Assembly: GCF_037176765.1 (NCBI RefSeq)
Contig: NC_090023.1
Location: 214,394,506-214,458,505 of the forward strand
Length of the DNA: 64,000 bases
Source: Anolis sagrei
Lineage: Eukaryota > Chordata > Lepidosauria > Squamata > Anolidae
Direction: 5' to 3'
Numbering within the stretch: the stretch's first letter is position 1; the number at the start of each line of letters is the position of its first letter. The position numbers and the translations under genes are program-made. The notes under the pieces are model-generated. The model was given only the letters and a program-made list of their open reading frames with translations. It was not told where the DNA came from and did no database searches. Shown piece after piece: positions 1 through 13,500 of this stretch.

Positions 1-121
1 TTTTCTATCAGTGCCTTAACTGCATTTCAAAATACTCAGCTGAATAAAGTTGCTGTGATTGTAGAAATTTGAGGAGTGGGGCACTTTTATTTGGGGGGCG
101 GGCACTGTCATCAATTTATAC

Positions 122-420
122 ATACACATAGCATGTAGCCGGGGGGGGGGGGCTTGAGGGGCTTCAGCCCCCCCCCCCCCAAATTCTCATGGTGGTCCGC
201 GAGAAGGCCTTACTGGTGCATTATTTAAACTGTTATGTTTATTCATATCATGATCTGATCACCATACTCAATATATCCCGTATGGTTGGGGGTATTGGGG
301 TAATGATACAAAAGGTTTGCTAGGGTAGACCCTCTTTCACTCAGACTCAGCCCCCCCCCCCCCCCGAATCAAACTCAGCCACCCCCACCCTCACCCCCCC
401 CCCAAATCAAAATCCTGGCT
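122..420. repeat. G/C homopolymer-rich low-complexity stretch
   Basis: Runs of G around 141-152 and of C around 168-180, 349-365 and 387-402. The G run and the first C run lie about 15 bases apart and could fold back on each other. No gene is visible. Confidence 0.8.
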
Positions 421-1406
421 ACGGGCCTGATGTATGTTGAGCTTGAACATGCATGGTTAGGAGAAGGGAGAATGGTTCTTGCCTAAAGCTATTCAGCTCT
501 AGAATATTCTCGCTGTGGCTCTGCCCACAAGCAAGATCCAGGTTTGTGAAGTACAAAGTCCACAAGAAGTACATTAAATTTCTATTTGGTTTTAAACATG
601 ATTTGCATAAATCAAGATCTGGCTGGCTACGTTCACCAGCTTTTTCCACATATCACTAATGAGCCCATTTAAATTATCCTAAAAATGCCTCAGATTACCT
701 TGAGGCTCATCTGCTTCTTCCTAGTTCAACTTAATTTCCTCCTCCGTGACTTAAACAAATCCAAAACCAAAGAGACTTCAACTATGCTGAGCTAGAAGAG
801 CTCAACTACATAAACAAGACCTTTGTTGCACAATGCAACCAGACTGGTTTACTGACCAATGCTTTTGAAGAACTGAACATGTGGCTGGACTAAAATATGC
901 AGCACCTTTGTCGCTTTCTTATCAGAGATTTTATGAGACTCTGCAATAAAACAATTAAAAATTAACCATGCAGCATTCAGTCCCAATGGCTTCCTGCTGG
1001 ATGTACGGCCCCCTGCTCTCAATTTGACATTTCCTTATTTTTCTGTTCTCCTAGGGATTGGGCATTTAATATTGATAAGGTGAAATAATATAATAATAGC
1101 TTCTAAGCAATATGCAAACCCAGCGGTGTCCACCGGTTCAAAACAGTGGCTTATAACAATATGCTAAAAATTACCATAGGCAAGATATTCTGTTTTATCT
1201 CTGGTACAGAAAAGATAATTAAAACCTTCATTTGCTTTCTAAAGGCAACAGTTTGTTACAATTTATACATGAATAAAGGTATAGATTTGAAGTATAAAGC
1301 TAAAAGAAAATTAAACCATCTCACATTCTTTCTATCCATATCCCTTGGTACTTGAAAAATAGTTAGCCCAATATTAATGGATTTCCCACAAATATTAAAA
1401 ATTGTA
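421..1406. other. Unassigned sequence, no feature recognised
   Basis: AT-rich sequence 3' of AS3MT. Only short open frames without family resemblance occur on either strand. It may hold very old repeats that cannot be recognised by eye. Confidence 0.5.
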
Positions 1407-1569
1407 TTGTCGAAGGCTTTCATGGCTTGAATCACTGGGTTGTTGTAGGTTTTTCGGTCTATATGGCCATGTTCTAGAAGCATTCTCTCCTGATGTTTCA
1501 CCTGCATCTGTGGCAAGCATCCTCTGAGGTTGTGAGGTGTCATATAGCTCGAAAAACCTACAACCCAAT
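1407..1569 (-). mobile_element. Penelope-like element terminal fragment
   Basis: Matches the repeat recurring at 12438, 29615, 33105, 38255 and 45535: a 'gtcgaaggctttcatgg' start, a 'ggccatgttctagaagcat' block, then a hammerhead-like core in minus orientation. The right end repeats the 'gttgtaggtttttcg' block in inverted form, so this copy is a small fold-back. It is a fossil fragment. Confidence 0.6.
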
Positions 1570-1607
1570 AGTATAAATCTTAATTCAACAGCCCAGTTCC
1601 AGAGTAA

Positions 1608-2040
1608 TTTGTTGTTGTTGTTTTGTTGTTGTTGTATGCCTTCAAGTCGTTTCCTCAGTTAAGTCATTCTGGCTTCTTGTGAAAGTTCACGTTTGATTTG
1701 CTCTATAACCCCTTTTATCTTTTTAGCACTCCATAGTGTTCTCTCCTCTGCTATATTTCAAATGAGCTGATTCTCTATCAGTTTTCTTCATTGTCCAGCA
1801 TTCATAACCACACAAGGAAATACTATCATGTAGATTCTGATTTTGTGATTTAATTATAAATTTGTACACATGACAATGTTACCTAGTTCCTTCATAACTG
1901 CCTTAGCTTTGTTCTGATTTTTGGACTATACTTTCCATTTTGATTAATGACTGGGCCACGGTGTAAAAACTCTTGTAACTATTTTGATGTTTTGATCACC
2001 CACTATAGTTATGTAAAGCCCTTGTGGTTGTTGTTCTTGT
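1608..2040 (-). mobile_element. RTE-BovB LINE fragment
   Basis: Read on the minus strand this resembles the reverse-transcriptase part of squamate RTE-BovB elements: a 'cattgtccagcattcat' block, a 'tagttccttcataactgcc' block and 'ttttgattaatgactgggcc'. The plus-strand left edge is a TTG-rich tail followed by 'ccttcaagtcgtttcc', the shared BovB/SINE 3' end. It is 5'-truncated and diverged. Family recognition is from memory. Confidence 0.55.
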
Positions 2041-2059
2041 TTTTTTATATATATGCAAA

Positions 2060-2315
2060 CAGTACCATTAAAGTCTTGTGTGGTTTCCGGGCTGTATGAC
2101 CATGTTCTAGCAGCATTTTCCTCTGACGTTTCGGCTGCATCTGTAGCTGGCATCTTCAGAGGATCTCTGAAGATCCTCTGATCCTTTGAAGATGCCAGCC
2201 ACAGATGCAGGCAAAATGTCAGGAGAAGATGCTGCTAAAACATGGCCATACAGCCCGGAAACCACTCAACACTCCAGCTGTGAAAGCCTTTGACAATACA
2301 GTACCATTAAACCTA
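2060..2315. mobile_element. Penelope-like terminal repeat, inverted pair
   Basis: A minus-oriented copy (about 2060-2160) is followed directly by a plus-oriented copy (about 2180-2315) of the same terminal sequence, meeting near 2165-2180. Each half has the 'catggccatacagcccgg'-type block and a hammerhead-like core. It looks like a fold-back fossil. Confidence 0.6.
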
Positions 2316-2437
2316 CTACTTTCTACTAGTAATATGGCATCATCTGCATATCCTAAATTATATACCACTTCGATTCTTTACATTAAATTGCTCTTATGCC
2401 TATGAATTACTTAGTAAATGAGACATTAGCTACCATA

Positions 2438-2494
2438 ACATGAGGAAATGTATTGAGGGGTTGCAGCATTAGGAAGGTTGAGAACCACTGCTGT
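2438..2494 (-). mobile_element. hAT transposon end fragment
   Basis: The segment with 'gcattaggaaggttgagaaccactg' matches the right ends of the copies at 12594-13162 and 47955-48654. Only the terminal ~55 bp remains. Confidence 0.6.
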
Positions 2495-3231
2495 AATAGA
2501 AACAGGAAGTAAAGAAAACATTCTGGCATTTAGCAATGGCCTTTTTACACATTCATGCTTTAGAAGGGGAGTCATACTGATAAAACTCTCCAGTGGCCTC
2601 AACAGGGGGGTTGAAGAACTGTGTAAGATTCTATGTCTTTTTAATGAAGACCGTTTTCACTGGCATCAGCACTTTCATTTTATTCTAAAGTTCATCTTTG
2701 ATATCAAAATTAATTAGATAAAATGCCCCAGCAGGAATGTTTTCAAAGAGCCCCCCCCCCCCCCATAACAGCAAAGGGATAAGAATAGATGAGGATGTCT
2801 ATTGAAAAAAAATGCCTTCATCCGTAACAGCTCTGGCACCATGCAGACTCTTTTTGCAATCGTTCTCTGTACTGCCTTAAGGACTGACGTAAGACACTAA
2901 ACTTTTTGTGAAAAGCAAACAAACTCAGGAAACTTCCAATAAAAAATAATGTTTGAAAAATGCAGATATATCATTTTACTCTTCCAGTCAGCTTGTTTGT
3001 ATGCCACAACTGTACTTTAAAAATAGTTTTGGTTAGGTATTATACATTTAAAAATACAGTGGAACTGAATTTTATGAATTAATATATTCCATGAAATTAT
3101 TTTATTATACTGTGATCAATGTAATAATCACAATTGTACATTTTTATTACAGAATTATTAAACAATCTCAGAGTACTAAAATGAAACAGCTTCTTATAGT
3201 AAAAACAATGTCTTTGTTCTTTATAATCTTA
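2495..3231. other. Unassigned sequence with one poly-C tract
   Basis: AT-rich, with a C run at about 2751-2764. No coding or repeat family could be assigned by eye. Confidence 0.45.
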
Positions 3232-3492
3232 CAGGTAAAGGTAAAGGTTTCCCCTGACATTAAGTCTAGTTGAGTTCAACTCTTGGAGATGGTGCTCATC
3301 TCAATTTCTAAGCCAAAGAGCCAGCATTGTCCTTAGATGCCTCCAAGGTCATGTGTCCAGCATCACTGCATGGAGCACCATTACCTTCCCGCTGAAGTAG
3401 TAACAATGGGAGCCTCACCCCGTCTGCAGATTTGAACAGCCGACCTTCCGATCAACAATTAGCGGTTTAATCCGCTGTGCCACCATGGCCCC
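3232..3492 (-). mobile_element. tRNA-derived SINE, family A
   Basis: Minus-oriented copy. The 3' part reads 'ggtttcccctgacattaag' on the plus strand and the tRNA-like head lies at the right edge. The middle is shorter than in other copies. About nine copies of this family lie in the window. Confidence 0.85.
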
Positions 3493-3795
3493 CACATTCT
3501 TCCTACAATGGGCAAAAAACAACAGCCAGACATGGTAAGAAGAGTCACATCTGGCTGTATACCTAAACAGTAGTTTTCCAAGTCGTGATCATGATGCTGA
3601 TACCAACTTAAGGAATTCAATTCCTGAAGATAATTAATTATATCTTAGTTCTCCTAATTTCAAAGATACTTGGCAATCGAGACTTTCTGCAGCCATACAA
3701 TCTCCCAATCTTATTGAGAAATAAATGCAATTGTGTTTATTATGTCAGATCTGTGATTGTCTTGGCAAGAATTTTAATACTTATAACTAAGATTA

Positions 3796-4134
3796 TAACC
3801 TCCTGCCCCGGTGGTGCAGCAGGCTAAACTGCTGAGCTGTTGAACTTGCTGACTGAAAGGTTGGTGGTTCAAGTCCAGGGAGCGAGGTGAGATGCCGTTG
3901 TTACCCACAGCTTCTGCCAACCTAGCAGTTTGAAAACATGCAAATGTGAGTAGATCAATAAGTACTGCTTCAGCGGGAAGGTAACAGTGCTTCATGCAGC
4001 CATGGTGGCCACATGACCTAGGAGGTGTCTACGGACAATGCCGGCTCTTCAGCTTCTAAATGGAGATGAGCACCACGCCACAGGGTTGGACTTGACTAGA
4101 CTTAATGTCAGGGGAAACTTTTACCCTTTTAGGT
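3796..4134 (+). mobile_element. tRNA-derived SINE, family A
   Basis: Head with an A-box-like 'ggtggtgcagcaggc' and a B-box-like 'ggtggttcaagtcc', then a body with 'aacatgcaaatgtgagtag' and a tail 'aatgtcaggggaaac'. Near full length. Confidence 0.9.
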
Positions 4135-4910
4135 AGGATGCCTCAAATATGAGTCTAACGTACAATTTTAGGCTTTCTGCAAGGAATATTCCATGCATGA
4201 CAATCTCTTGAGCAAAATTCACAAGGTGCTTCTATAAATATGCTGCCTGCACATTTGGTTCCATAATTGGAAATATATCAGTATTATTTTCTCTCTGTCC
4301 CACACCCACAGATCTGTTAAAAGGGTATGTTGCTTATCTTCTCATATTGGAAATTTTAGACACAGTTCAAGATACAACATTTTGTAGAATGTGTGGCTCA
4401 CCTACTCTTACTTAACTCCAAGTCAGCTTTCACCACTGAATATGCCAATCACAGCTGATGAGCTGAGGAGTCCAATAACACTGGCCTGGCCACAAAAACT
4501 CCTCCCTTATCCTACAGCCTTCCCTAGCTCAGAACAGTTTTCCTCTTCTAGTATTTAGTCCACATACTTTCCCAAATGCATTCAATTTGTTTCCAATCCC
4601 AACTATAGTAATCTTGCATCATATATGTTTAGTGTGGAACAGTCCAAAGTCAAAAGTCTGAAACTTCCAATGAACTACTGCTAGCTGGAGTTGTTTACTA
4701 AGCTGTAACAGTGAACAGGGAGGTCTTTTTATGCAATTTCTTTTAAGAAGGATAGATCTAAAGGTATCATTCATGTAGCCCTAATGATATCATTCATGAA
4801 TTTCCAATCTCCCCATTTGCAAATTATTTCAGTCAGTGCAACCAGCAACAAAATTGTGACCATGAGCAGTATATATTTTAGCTGGAAATTTAACAGTGCT
4901 CTTAAGCCAG
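4135..4910. other. Unassigned sequence
   Basis: No coding, RNA or recognisable repeat signal was seen. It lies just 3' of AS3MT and may include downstream 3' flank. Confidence 0.4.
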
Positions 4911-5005
4911 TGGTTCTCAGCTTGTGGGTCCTCAGATGTTTTGACCCACAACTCCCTGAAATCCCAGCCAATTTACCACCTGTTAGGAGTTGAAGGCCAA
5001 ACATC
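4911..5005 (+). mobile_element. hAT-like miniature element fragment
   Basis: Begins with 'agtggttctcagcttgtggg' and continues with 'atcccagccaatttacc', matching the complete copy at 49610-49733. The right end is lost. Confidence 0.6.
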
Positions 5006-5268
5006 TGTCTTAAGCAAGAGATTTTAGGCCGGGGGATGAAATCATGGAACCTTTTGAGATGATATTGCATGGCACCTCCCATCAAATTACCCAGATGTTG
5101 TGTATTTTGGTCCAGCGTCTCAATGGTAATATGATTCTCATCTTACTTTAGTGAAATAAGCAGCACAAAGCATTCATTCCATTATTTTGCTCCTCGGAAA
5201 CCATAATATTGCTTGATTCCTTCTATAGCATTTTTAAAAATCTGGTTTTCATTATGAGACTGCAAAGT

Positions 5269-5367
5269 TCAGCAGCATCCTTTGGACCCACAGCATCCTG
5301 ATGGAGTTTTTGTAGTGCCTTTGGCCTCCATCTGCTCCACAAATTTAAATGGGTCTTCAATCTTCTG
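5269..5367 (-). CDS. AS3MT: AS3MT exon 11 (last), Cys-rich tail and stop
   Basis: Encodes QKIEDPFKFVEQMEAKG, then a tail ending GCCGSKGCC and TGA at 5271-5269. It parallels the human DPFKLAEE segment and GGCCGTKKSC end. The acceptor is a CAGCAG tandem (NAGNAG), so the first Gln may be optional. Confidence 0.92.
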   Translation of the reverse strand, partial: QKIEDPFKFVEQMEAKGTTKTPSGCCGSKGCC

Positions 5368-8300
5368 CTGTTAAAAAATGAAACAGTGTTAAGTGGGGAA
5401 GACAGTGGTGAGATTTACTACAGAGCCCTCTGTCATTTTGTTTAGTTCCTATGTTCTGTGTATATTGTTTTATATGCTTTGATGTTTTATTTTAATGTTA
5501 TGTTGCTTATTGTATTACAATTTGTATTGTTATATTGTAATTCTTGTTTGGGCTTGGCTCCATGTAAGCCGCTCCGAGTCCCCATTGGGGAGATGGTGGC
5601 AGGGTACAAATAAAGTTTATTATTATTATTAGTCAGAAAGGATATGAGACTAGGAAGAAAAATACAACTCCATTTGTTGGAATATTACTTGCAGCTCAAG
5701 GGCGAATGGGGGATCTAGAATCCTAGGAACCTGCTATTCATGGAAAATTGTGCATTTATTTCATAGAATAATAGAGTTGGAAGAGACCTCATGGGCCATC
5801 TAGCCCAACCCCTGCCATGCAGGAAAAACACAATCAAAGTACCCCTGACAGATGTAAGTCTGCTGTTCTTCAAAAAGAGAAAAAATAACTTCACATGAAG
5901 CCTGTAAGGTAGATTACACAGAATAATTACACAGATTCAGAGCCCAAAGATAGTACCAAAAATCAACAACAACTTTTTATTATGGTCCAAAGACCCTTAT
6001 TGCACCATTGGTATACAAGGTATGCAGGTAGTACCACAAGACAAAACTTCCAGGTTGCATGGTAACATTGTTGTCCTTTTTTGGGTACAGCAAAGGACAA
6101 CCACAAGTAATGCTGTAGCCAATGACTCAACTGGACTCAAGTTGAAAGACTGTTCAGCTATTGACATCCTCAGACGTAAAGGAAAAGCCTTAAGTTATAC
6201 CACACGTATTATAGGAACATGAAATGGTAAACACATGAATCAGGGGAAGTTAGACATAAAAATAAATCATATATACATTGGGCTGAGCAAGATAAAGTGG
6301 ATACATATAAGACATCATGACAACTACAGAAAATTACAATACAAAAGAAATGTGGTTGCATTAATATTGAGGAGAGATGTAGCAAAATCAGCCAAAGGAT
6401 ATAATGTAAAGCCTGACCAAATAATATAAATAACACTTCAGGGAAAACCCATCAATTTAGCCATAATCCAGGTTTATGATGCAACTACAAGGGAAGAAAA
6501 TTTAAAAAAAAACAACAACTGTGCTCGAGTCTATTAGGAAACCAATCACACACGTTAAAATAAGACTTCTTGTTAAGCATAGATGGTTGGGATGCAAGAG
6601 TAAAAGAGCTGAATCAGACTTAAGGCCAAGAGGTATTTCATTACAAACACATTCTTCAAGTGACCAAAGAGCCAGGTGCATATGTGAATATCTCATGATG
6701 ATCAATATGGAAACTAAACAGATTACATAATTGGAAGCAAAAGATGGAGAAGCTCCACTCTCTCTGCAAAAGCAAGACCTGAGAAGAGTCGTTGATAAAA
6801 GGGTGACTATGCGGTCTCTTATTCAAAGGTCACTATACGTCAGAATTACCTTGACAGCTAATTTGAGAATTATTCCATTATAATCCATAATATTGATCCA
6901 TAATATTCAGTCCTAGAGCATGTTTATATACCAAGTATACAGTCAGTGCTTGCCTCCTCAAACTTCTACTACATGATTTATTTTTATTTTTATTACCATT
7001 ACCATTGTTTCCACTAGGCTGAAATTATTTTTACTTTCTCTTGTTAGCATTTATCCCAGGCATGGGCAAACTTGGGCCCTCCAGGTGTTGTGGACTTCAA
7101 GGCAATTATGGGAGTTGAAGTCCCAAACACCTAGAGGGCTGAAGTTTGCCCATGCCTAATTTATCCTGACTATTAAAGAGCATCAGAATCACCAACAAAT
7201 CATGAAATGGCACAACAGGAAAATAATAGATGTCCATTAGATGGTGCTGTTGTGTATTTTAAAACTGTTGAGGGACAGAACTACTCCCATATCATGTTAA
7301 ACTGAGAATCATATCAAAGTCACTTCTACAGGATAGGAGGAGAAGTCTGAGCAAATTCTGATCAGAATTACATTAGATTGGAAAAGGCTAAAAAAATCCA
7401 ACTACACAGAGGATCAGGAGGCAAAGAGGGCTGGTTGGGTATAAAATATTTTGTAAAAAGGAGCTTCACTGTCATTACTTGTTCACTGAAGTATCCCTAT
7501 ACGTGTTAGTACCACCATGTTTATTACGCTTGTCCCAATAGGTAGCCATCAAATATGTGGTCAGCAAGTACCCTCATACAGGTTTGAAGGTTTGGACAGT
7601 GAAGCTTTGTTGCTAATAGGGACTGGGAGTCCAGATGGGGCTCTGAGCACATGTCATCCTTGCTAGCACTGCCATCCTTACTACACCAGTCCTATCCCAA
7701 TATATATTGGGATCTGGATCTGGCAATTCACATCACTAATAATAACACTATGTAACAAAATTTGAAATAAATTCTGTTCCTGGTTTGAAAGTGTTATTTT
7801 CTGTTTAAGTGTGTGGTAACCCAAATGTGCCATTTTAAACATTTCATATGTCAATTTTAACCTTTTGTGCAGATCACAAAAAACATTTTTTTGCAGTTTA
7901 ATAAACCTTTCCCCCATGTTTTCATGATAGAACCAATTAGGAAATGACATTCATAATCCAAAAACAAAAATCATGTTGCATAGTGCAATTGTAATTTAAC
8001 ATGCTTCACAAAGACCAACTATCGCCTCCACCATAATCAGCTAAATCACATCAGGTGCTATGGGTTCTGGCATTTGCCCAAGCACACTGACACTGACAGA
8101 AATTTGGAAGAGTGCATAATTTAGACTTGGAAATTAGCCTGGCAAATGGGTTAAGACACAAGCCCCAGTACATTGCTGATTCAGTAAGAGTTTAAAAGCA
8201 CACAGCTATACTAGAATTAAGCAAAACAAAACAATCAAGACTGAGAGCTGGAATAATGTATGATCCAAATCGTGACTCTGTTTCAGCCATGGCAATGTAC

Positions 8301-10527
8301 TATGATGTAGGTTAATTATTGAAATGGGACTCTCAGAATCCCCCAGCCAGACTGCTTGAACAGTATAGCCTTAGTACCATGCTAGCTTCAGGTGTGCACT
8401 TACAGTAGATCAAGTCAGTTGCCATTTTGCTATCTACTAATCTAATGTGGAACACACTGCTGCAATTCATATAGCACTATGTAACACTATGTAGGAGCCC
8501 CCAGTGGCACAGCAGGTTAAACCGCTGAGCTGCTGAACTTGCTGATTGAAAAGTTGGTGGTTCGAATCCAGGGAGTGGGGTGAGCTCCTGCTGTTAGCCC
8601 CAGCTTCTGCCAACCTAGCAGTTTGAAAACATGCAAATGTGAGTCGATCAATAGGTACCACTTTGGTGGGAAGGTAACGGTGTTCCATGCAGTCATGCTG
8701 CCCACATGACCTTGGAGGCATCTAGGGACAACTCCGGCTTTTTGGCTAAGAGATGGAGATGAACACCACCCCTCAGAGTTGGACATGACTGAAATTAATG
8801 TCAAGGGGAAACCTTTACCTTTTTTAATGTAACACTATTTTTGTTACTGGGTTATAAATATCATTTCCTAATTGGTTCTATCATAAAAACATGGGGAAAG
8901 TTTATTAACTGCAAAAACTTTGTTTTTGTTTGATATCATGAAGCACATTTTGCTATGGTTTTTCAATGAATATCTGATAAGAGTCTCAACCAATTCAACA
9001 TAGTTTGTGGTAGCCATGAAAACAAAGTTTCTGGAGTATAACAGCTTCTTTTAAAATAAGTACCGCACAATTAAATAGGAAATAATACTTTTAAACCAGT
9101 AACAGAATTTTTTTTCAAATTTTGTTATATAGTGTAATGTTTGATTGCTCTTTTAATCAAAAGATATCAAGTTGTGATTCCAGAATAAACTGATTATGAA
9201 TGTCACTCCTGAGAAGTAAGAGAAACCGAGAGAGAGAAATAAAGTGTCCTTGGCATTTAATTCAAGTCCTGCTGCAATTTCAGCTATCTGAAAACTAAAA
9301 ACAAGGTTAGAAAACTTGGTTAGAAAAATAAAAAAAAACTATATAACTACAAGGCCAAACACAACAAGCCAAGGAACAGAATTACAACCGTTGCAATAGT
9401 TTTTGGCATTTGAGGACTTCTGACAGAATTTTCATTTGTAATAAAACATATTTGTGCAGAAAGGCATTTTTTTAGTTATACAAATTATACTTTTATGGGT
9501 GTGAATCAAAGTCCCTAAATATGAAATCATTGAAAAGTGTGTGAAAGCTCTCACCATAGGAAGAGGTTTTAAAAATTCTCTTTGCAAGAACAAAAAAAGG
9601 CAGAGTTATGTCCTTAGCCTTTTCCTTTCTGAGTCATTACCTCATAGAGAGGAACATCACTGTATTAACATGGGCAGGTGCCAAACTCTGAGCCTGGCAG
9701 TTTTTCCTCTCTCCTCCATTATCTTTTTTTTTTTTTTTTGTAGCAAGCAGATACAGAGGAGAACCATCCATTCACCAAAAGCGTCTAGTCCTGATTCTGT
9801 TATGAAAGGTACCACTATGTTGTTCTTGCATTTTGCAGTCTTACTGATTTCATGACCTCAATGAGACAGCTAAAGATTGAACATGAGGATAAAGAACAGA
9901 AATCAACAACTCAGAAGTTGCTTTACACAACACAAGTTTTGGGCCATTGGGCTCAGACCTGTTTGCACTGAAAACATTTCTTCAGAGTCTCCAAAAGAAC
10001 TTGAAGAAGAGAAAGAGTTAATCCAACTTTACTGTAAACCTCTCCTTGGGCTCTGAGGCTTATCTTGGAAATACTGCTTATGACCCTGGCTTCTTCTCTC
10101 CTCCCTATCGCACACCATTAGGCACAATGTTATCCTCTCTAGGACACACAGCTGTTTGCTTTCATCAGGGGAATCCAGAGTAGGGAATACACTTCTTGTA
10201 GATAAACCAGTTTCAAAACAGGGTCACGGCTGAAGGGTTAAGATCAAGATCCAGTTAAGTTTGTTAGACGTGCAGAAAAGGCCCTTGAGAACCCAAAGCA
10301 TTAAGGCTTTGAATTTGTCATTATACCATGTTACAGAGTTCCTCTTTTTTCATGCACATGTACTTTCTGCACATGTATCAATTCCTGCAATCGCTTTCCA
10401 GATTAATCTAAAGCTTATCCACATGTCACTCTGTCATCATAAAGAAGCTATCCATGTGATCATTTCAAAGATGAAATACTTTCACGAGGCTGAGTCCCCC
10501 CAGGGAGATAGGGCAGAATATAAACAA

Positions 10528-10573
<46 letters not shown>

Positions 10574-13500
10574 TGCTGCCGCTGCTGCTGCTACTGCTGC
10601 AGCTGCTTTGGATATTCTGGATGATGTAGTCCAAAGAAGCAATTCTTCCAAGCTGCATGTTCTTGGAAAGGCTAGTTTGAGATGCAATATCATTGCTACA
10701 GACTCTAACTAACCTTTTGTTTCCCAGCATGGCATCCTTTTTGACTAGGTTGCTTCTTCTCCAATGGTTGGATCAGGAACTTTGCAGAAAATCTGGAGTT
10801 CTGCAGAATAGCTGCTGTCTCCTCATCAACATTCACAATTTCTCCTTGCTTAAGGAAGGAGAAAGAAAGGAAATGCACAGAAGAAGTTACTGGCTATTCA
10901 TAATGAGATCAGGTGGATATAAACAGGCATAAGCAAACTTTCTGATACAGGAGCCACACTGTATTTTAAAATTTGACAGATGGGCTGGGCCAGTGGCAGA
11001 ATTTGGGAAATGTGGTGTAGACAGGGGGAAACTGCAGGGAGAAATAATAAATCAATATATCACTGTATGAACTTTGCTTCTCCTCTGATCTAGTGTCTGT
11101 TTTAAATGACAATCAAACCATGGCGATCGCCCACAAAATATCAAATTTGGCTCTGGATAAGTCTAATATAACTTGTATTAATCTTATGAGACAGGAACAG
11201 TGACCTGTAAGATCTAACTTTAATGTATAGAACGAGGCATATTTGACATTAATATAAGTCTAGCCAATACAGTGGGCCCGCTGGTGGTGCAGCGTGTTAA
11301 ACCACTGAGCTGCAGAACTTGCTGACCGAAAGGTTGGCTTTTAGAATCCAGGGAGCAGGGTGAGCTCCCACTGTTACCTACAGCTTTTGCCAGCCTAGCA
11401 GTTCAAAAACATTCAAATGTGAGTAGATCAATAGGTACGGCTTCTGTGGGAAAAATAATGGCACTCCATGTAGTCATGCTGGCCCCATGACCTTGGAGGT
11501 GTCTATAGACAATAACGGCTCCTCAGCTTAGAAATGGGGATGAGCATCAACCCCCCCCCCTCCAGAGATGGACACAGGTAGACTTAATGTCAGGGGAAAC
11601 CTTTATCTTTACCTTAGCCAATACAGGAACTCGTTACCACCACCAAGCTACAGCAGTATTATCCACAAGCTCTTTAAAAATTAAATGAGTATGACTATAG
11701 TGAAAGGCTGCATTTTTGTTTGCTTTTTTCAGATTCACTTCTCTTGATGTTCGTTATGACAAAGCCCTAAGTCCCAGGCCTGTACCTTGAACCTGTAGTT
11801 GACATCAAACTCTAGTTCCTTTTCATGTCCAGTGATTCCTCCTTTGTAAATAACCTCACACCGTTGTGCCGTGGTATCCTTGGGGATCTTGAAGAGGCGA
11901 AAAGTAGCAGAAACAAACTGGCAATTGCCTATTAATGAGAGCATAGGGGCTTGCATCATAACTACAGTCAGAGATAAGGCAGTACGATTCACATTTTAGA
12001 TGTGGGCTATAGAGGTACCAAAGAGGAAAGCAAGATAGGCAGTTTCCAGGATTTCTCATCAAGTACAGCACTGATTTGTGTTTTATGAATTAAGAAGTAT
12101 TACATTGTCACTGTAGGAAGGAAGCGTAGTTTGAAGCTGATGCAACATTGTAAAACAGCTTTCCGAAACTGGTGCTCTCCTGATGTCTTGAATTAAAACT
12201 TCCATAATCTCTGCCCATCACACAACATCCCATTGCACTCAATACAAGACAGAATGGCCTGTTTGACATCACAGTTGTCTGGACTCATTTAGACTGGATT
12301 TGCTTATTATTCTTCAAGCAGAAAGTAAGAGACTGAATTTAACTACATGGCACGTGCCTGAAAAAGAACACTGTGAAGCTTGAAGATAAAGAGAAGATGG
12401 AATGTCATTTACTATTTACCCAAGCAATAAAAGCTTACATTGGATTGCAGTGAGTTTTCTGGGCTGTATGGCCATGTTCCAGAAGCATTCGCTTCTGACG
12501 TTTTGCCCATATCTACGGCAGGCATCCTCAGAGGTTGTGAGATCTGTTGGAAACTAGTCAAGTGAGGTTTATATATCTGGGAATTTTTATCGATGGGGTT
12601 TAGAATGCTCTTTAATTCTAGGTGAACTATAAATCCCAGCAACTATAACTCCCAAAAGTCAAGGTTTATTATCCCCAAACTCCACCAGTGTTCAAATTTG
12701 GGCATACTAAGCATTTGTGTCAAGTCTGGTCCAAGTCTATCATTGTTTGAGTCCACAGTGCTCTCTGGATGTAGGTGAACTACAACTCCAAAACTCAAGT
12801 TCAATGCCCACCAAACCCTTCCAGTATTTTCTGTTGGTCATGGGAGTTCTGTATGCCAAGTTTGGTTCAATTCCATCATTGGTAGAGTTCAGAATGCTCT
12901 TTGATTGTAGGCAAACTGTAAATCCCAGCAACGACAACTCCCAAATGACAAAATGAACCCCAACCCACCAGTATACAAATTTGGATGTATTGGGTATTTG
13001 TACCAAATTTGGACCAGTGAATGATATTTATATTACAATTCATAACTGTAGCAAAATTACAATTATGAAGTAGCAACAAAAATAATGTTAATGGTTGAGG
13101 ATCACCACAACATGAGGAACTGTATTAAGAGGTCACGGCATTAGAGAGGTTGAGAACCACTGGTCTAATATCTCCTGGAAGGTCACAATTTTCCATCCCA
13201 TTACAGTGTTGCATGTCAGACTAATGAACCATGAATGCAAAAATAGTACCATAATTCCCCTGGCACACAAAAATAAAGATAGATAGAAAGACATATAGAC
13301 AAATAAATAAGAGTTACTGGACACTCTTACACCATAAGTATATGGATATGTCTTACATAGTCCAAGGACCAAATGGTACAGGTGTAGGATGATGTATGCC
13401 ATGAGAATGACACCACAGGCTGACAGGGGAGGCTAGCTATGCATGATAAGCACCATTCTTACCCACAATACTTTCCAGTTCCTTGTTTCCAAGGGTTATC

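Noticed and set aside
141-180. Possible G-quadruplex or attachment-like palindrome formed by G and C runs
   Set aside because: The runs are simple homopolymers prone to sequencing error, with no supporting context.
3796-3880. tRNA genes at the heads of SINE copies
   Set aside because: A- and B-box-like words are present but no complete cloverleaf. The same heads recur with a fixed SINE body in many copies.
10530-10572. Poly-isoleucine frame
   Set aside because: Translation of an (ATT)n microsatellite at a LINE tail.
10705-10713. AS3MT ending at exon 10 with Val-Ser-stop
   Set aside because: A gttagt donor lies at exactly the human exon boundary, and a well-matching Cys-rich last exon was found at 5269-5367.
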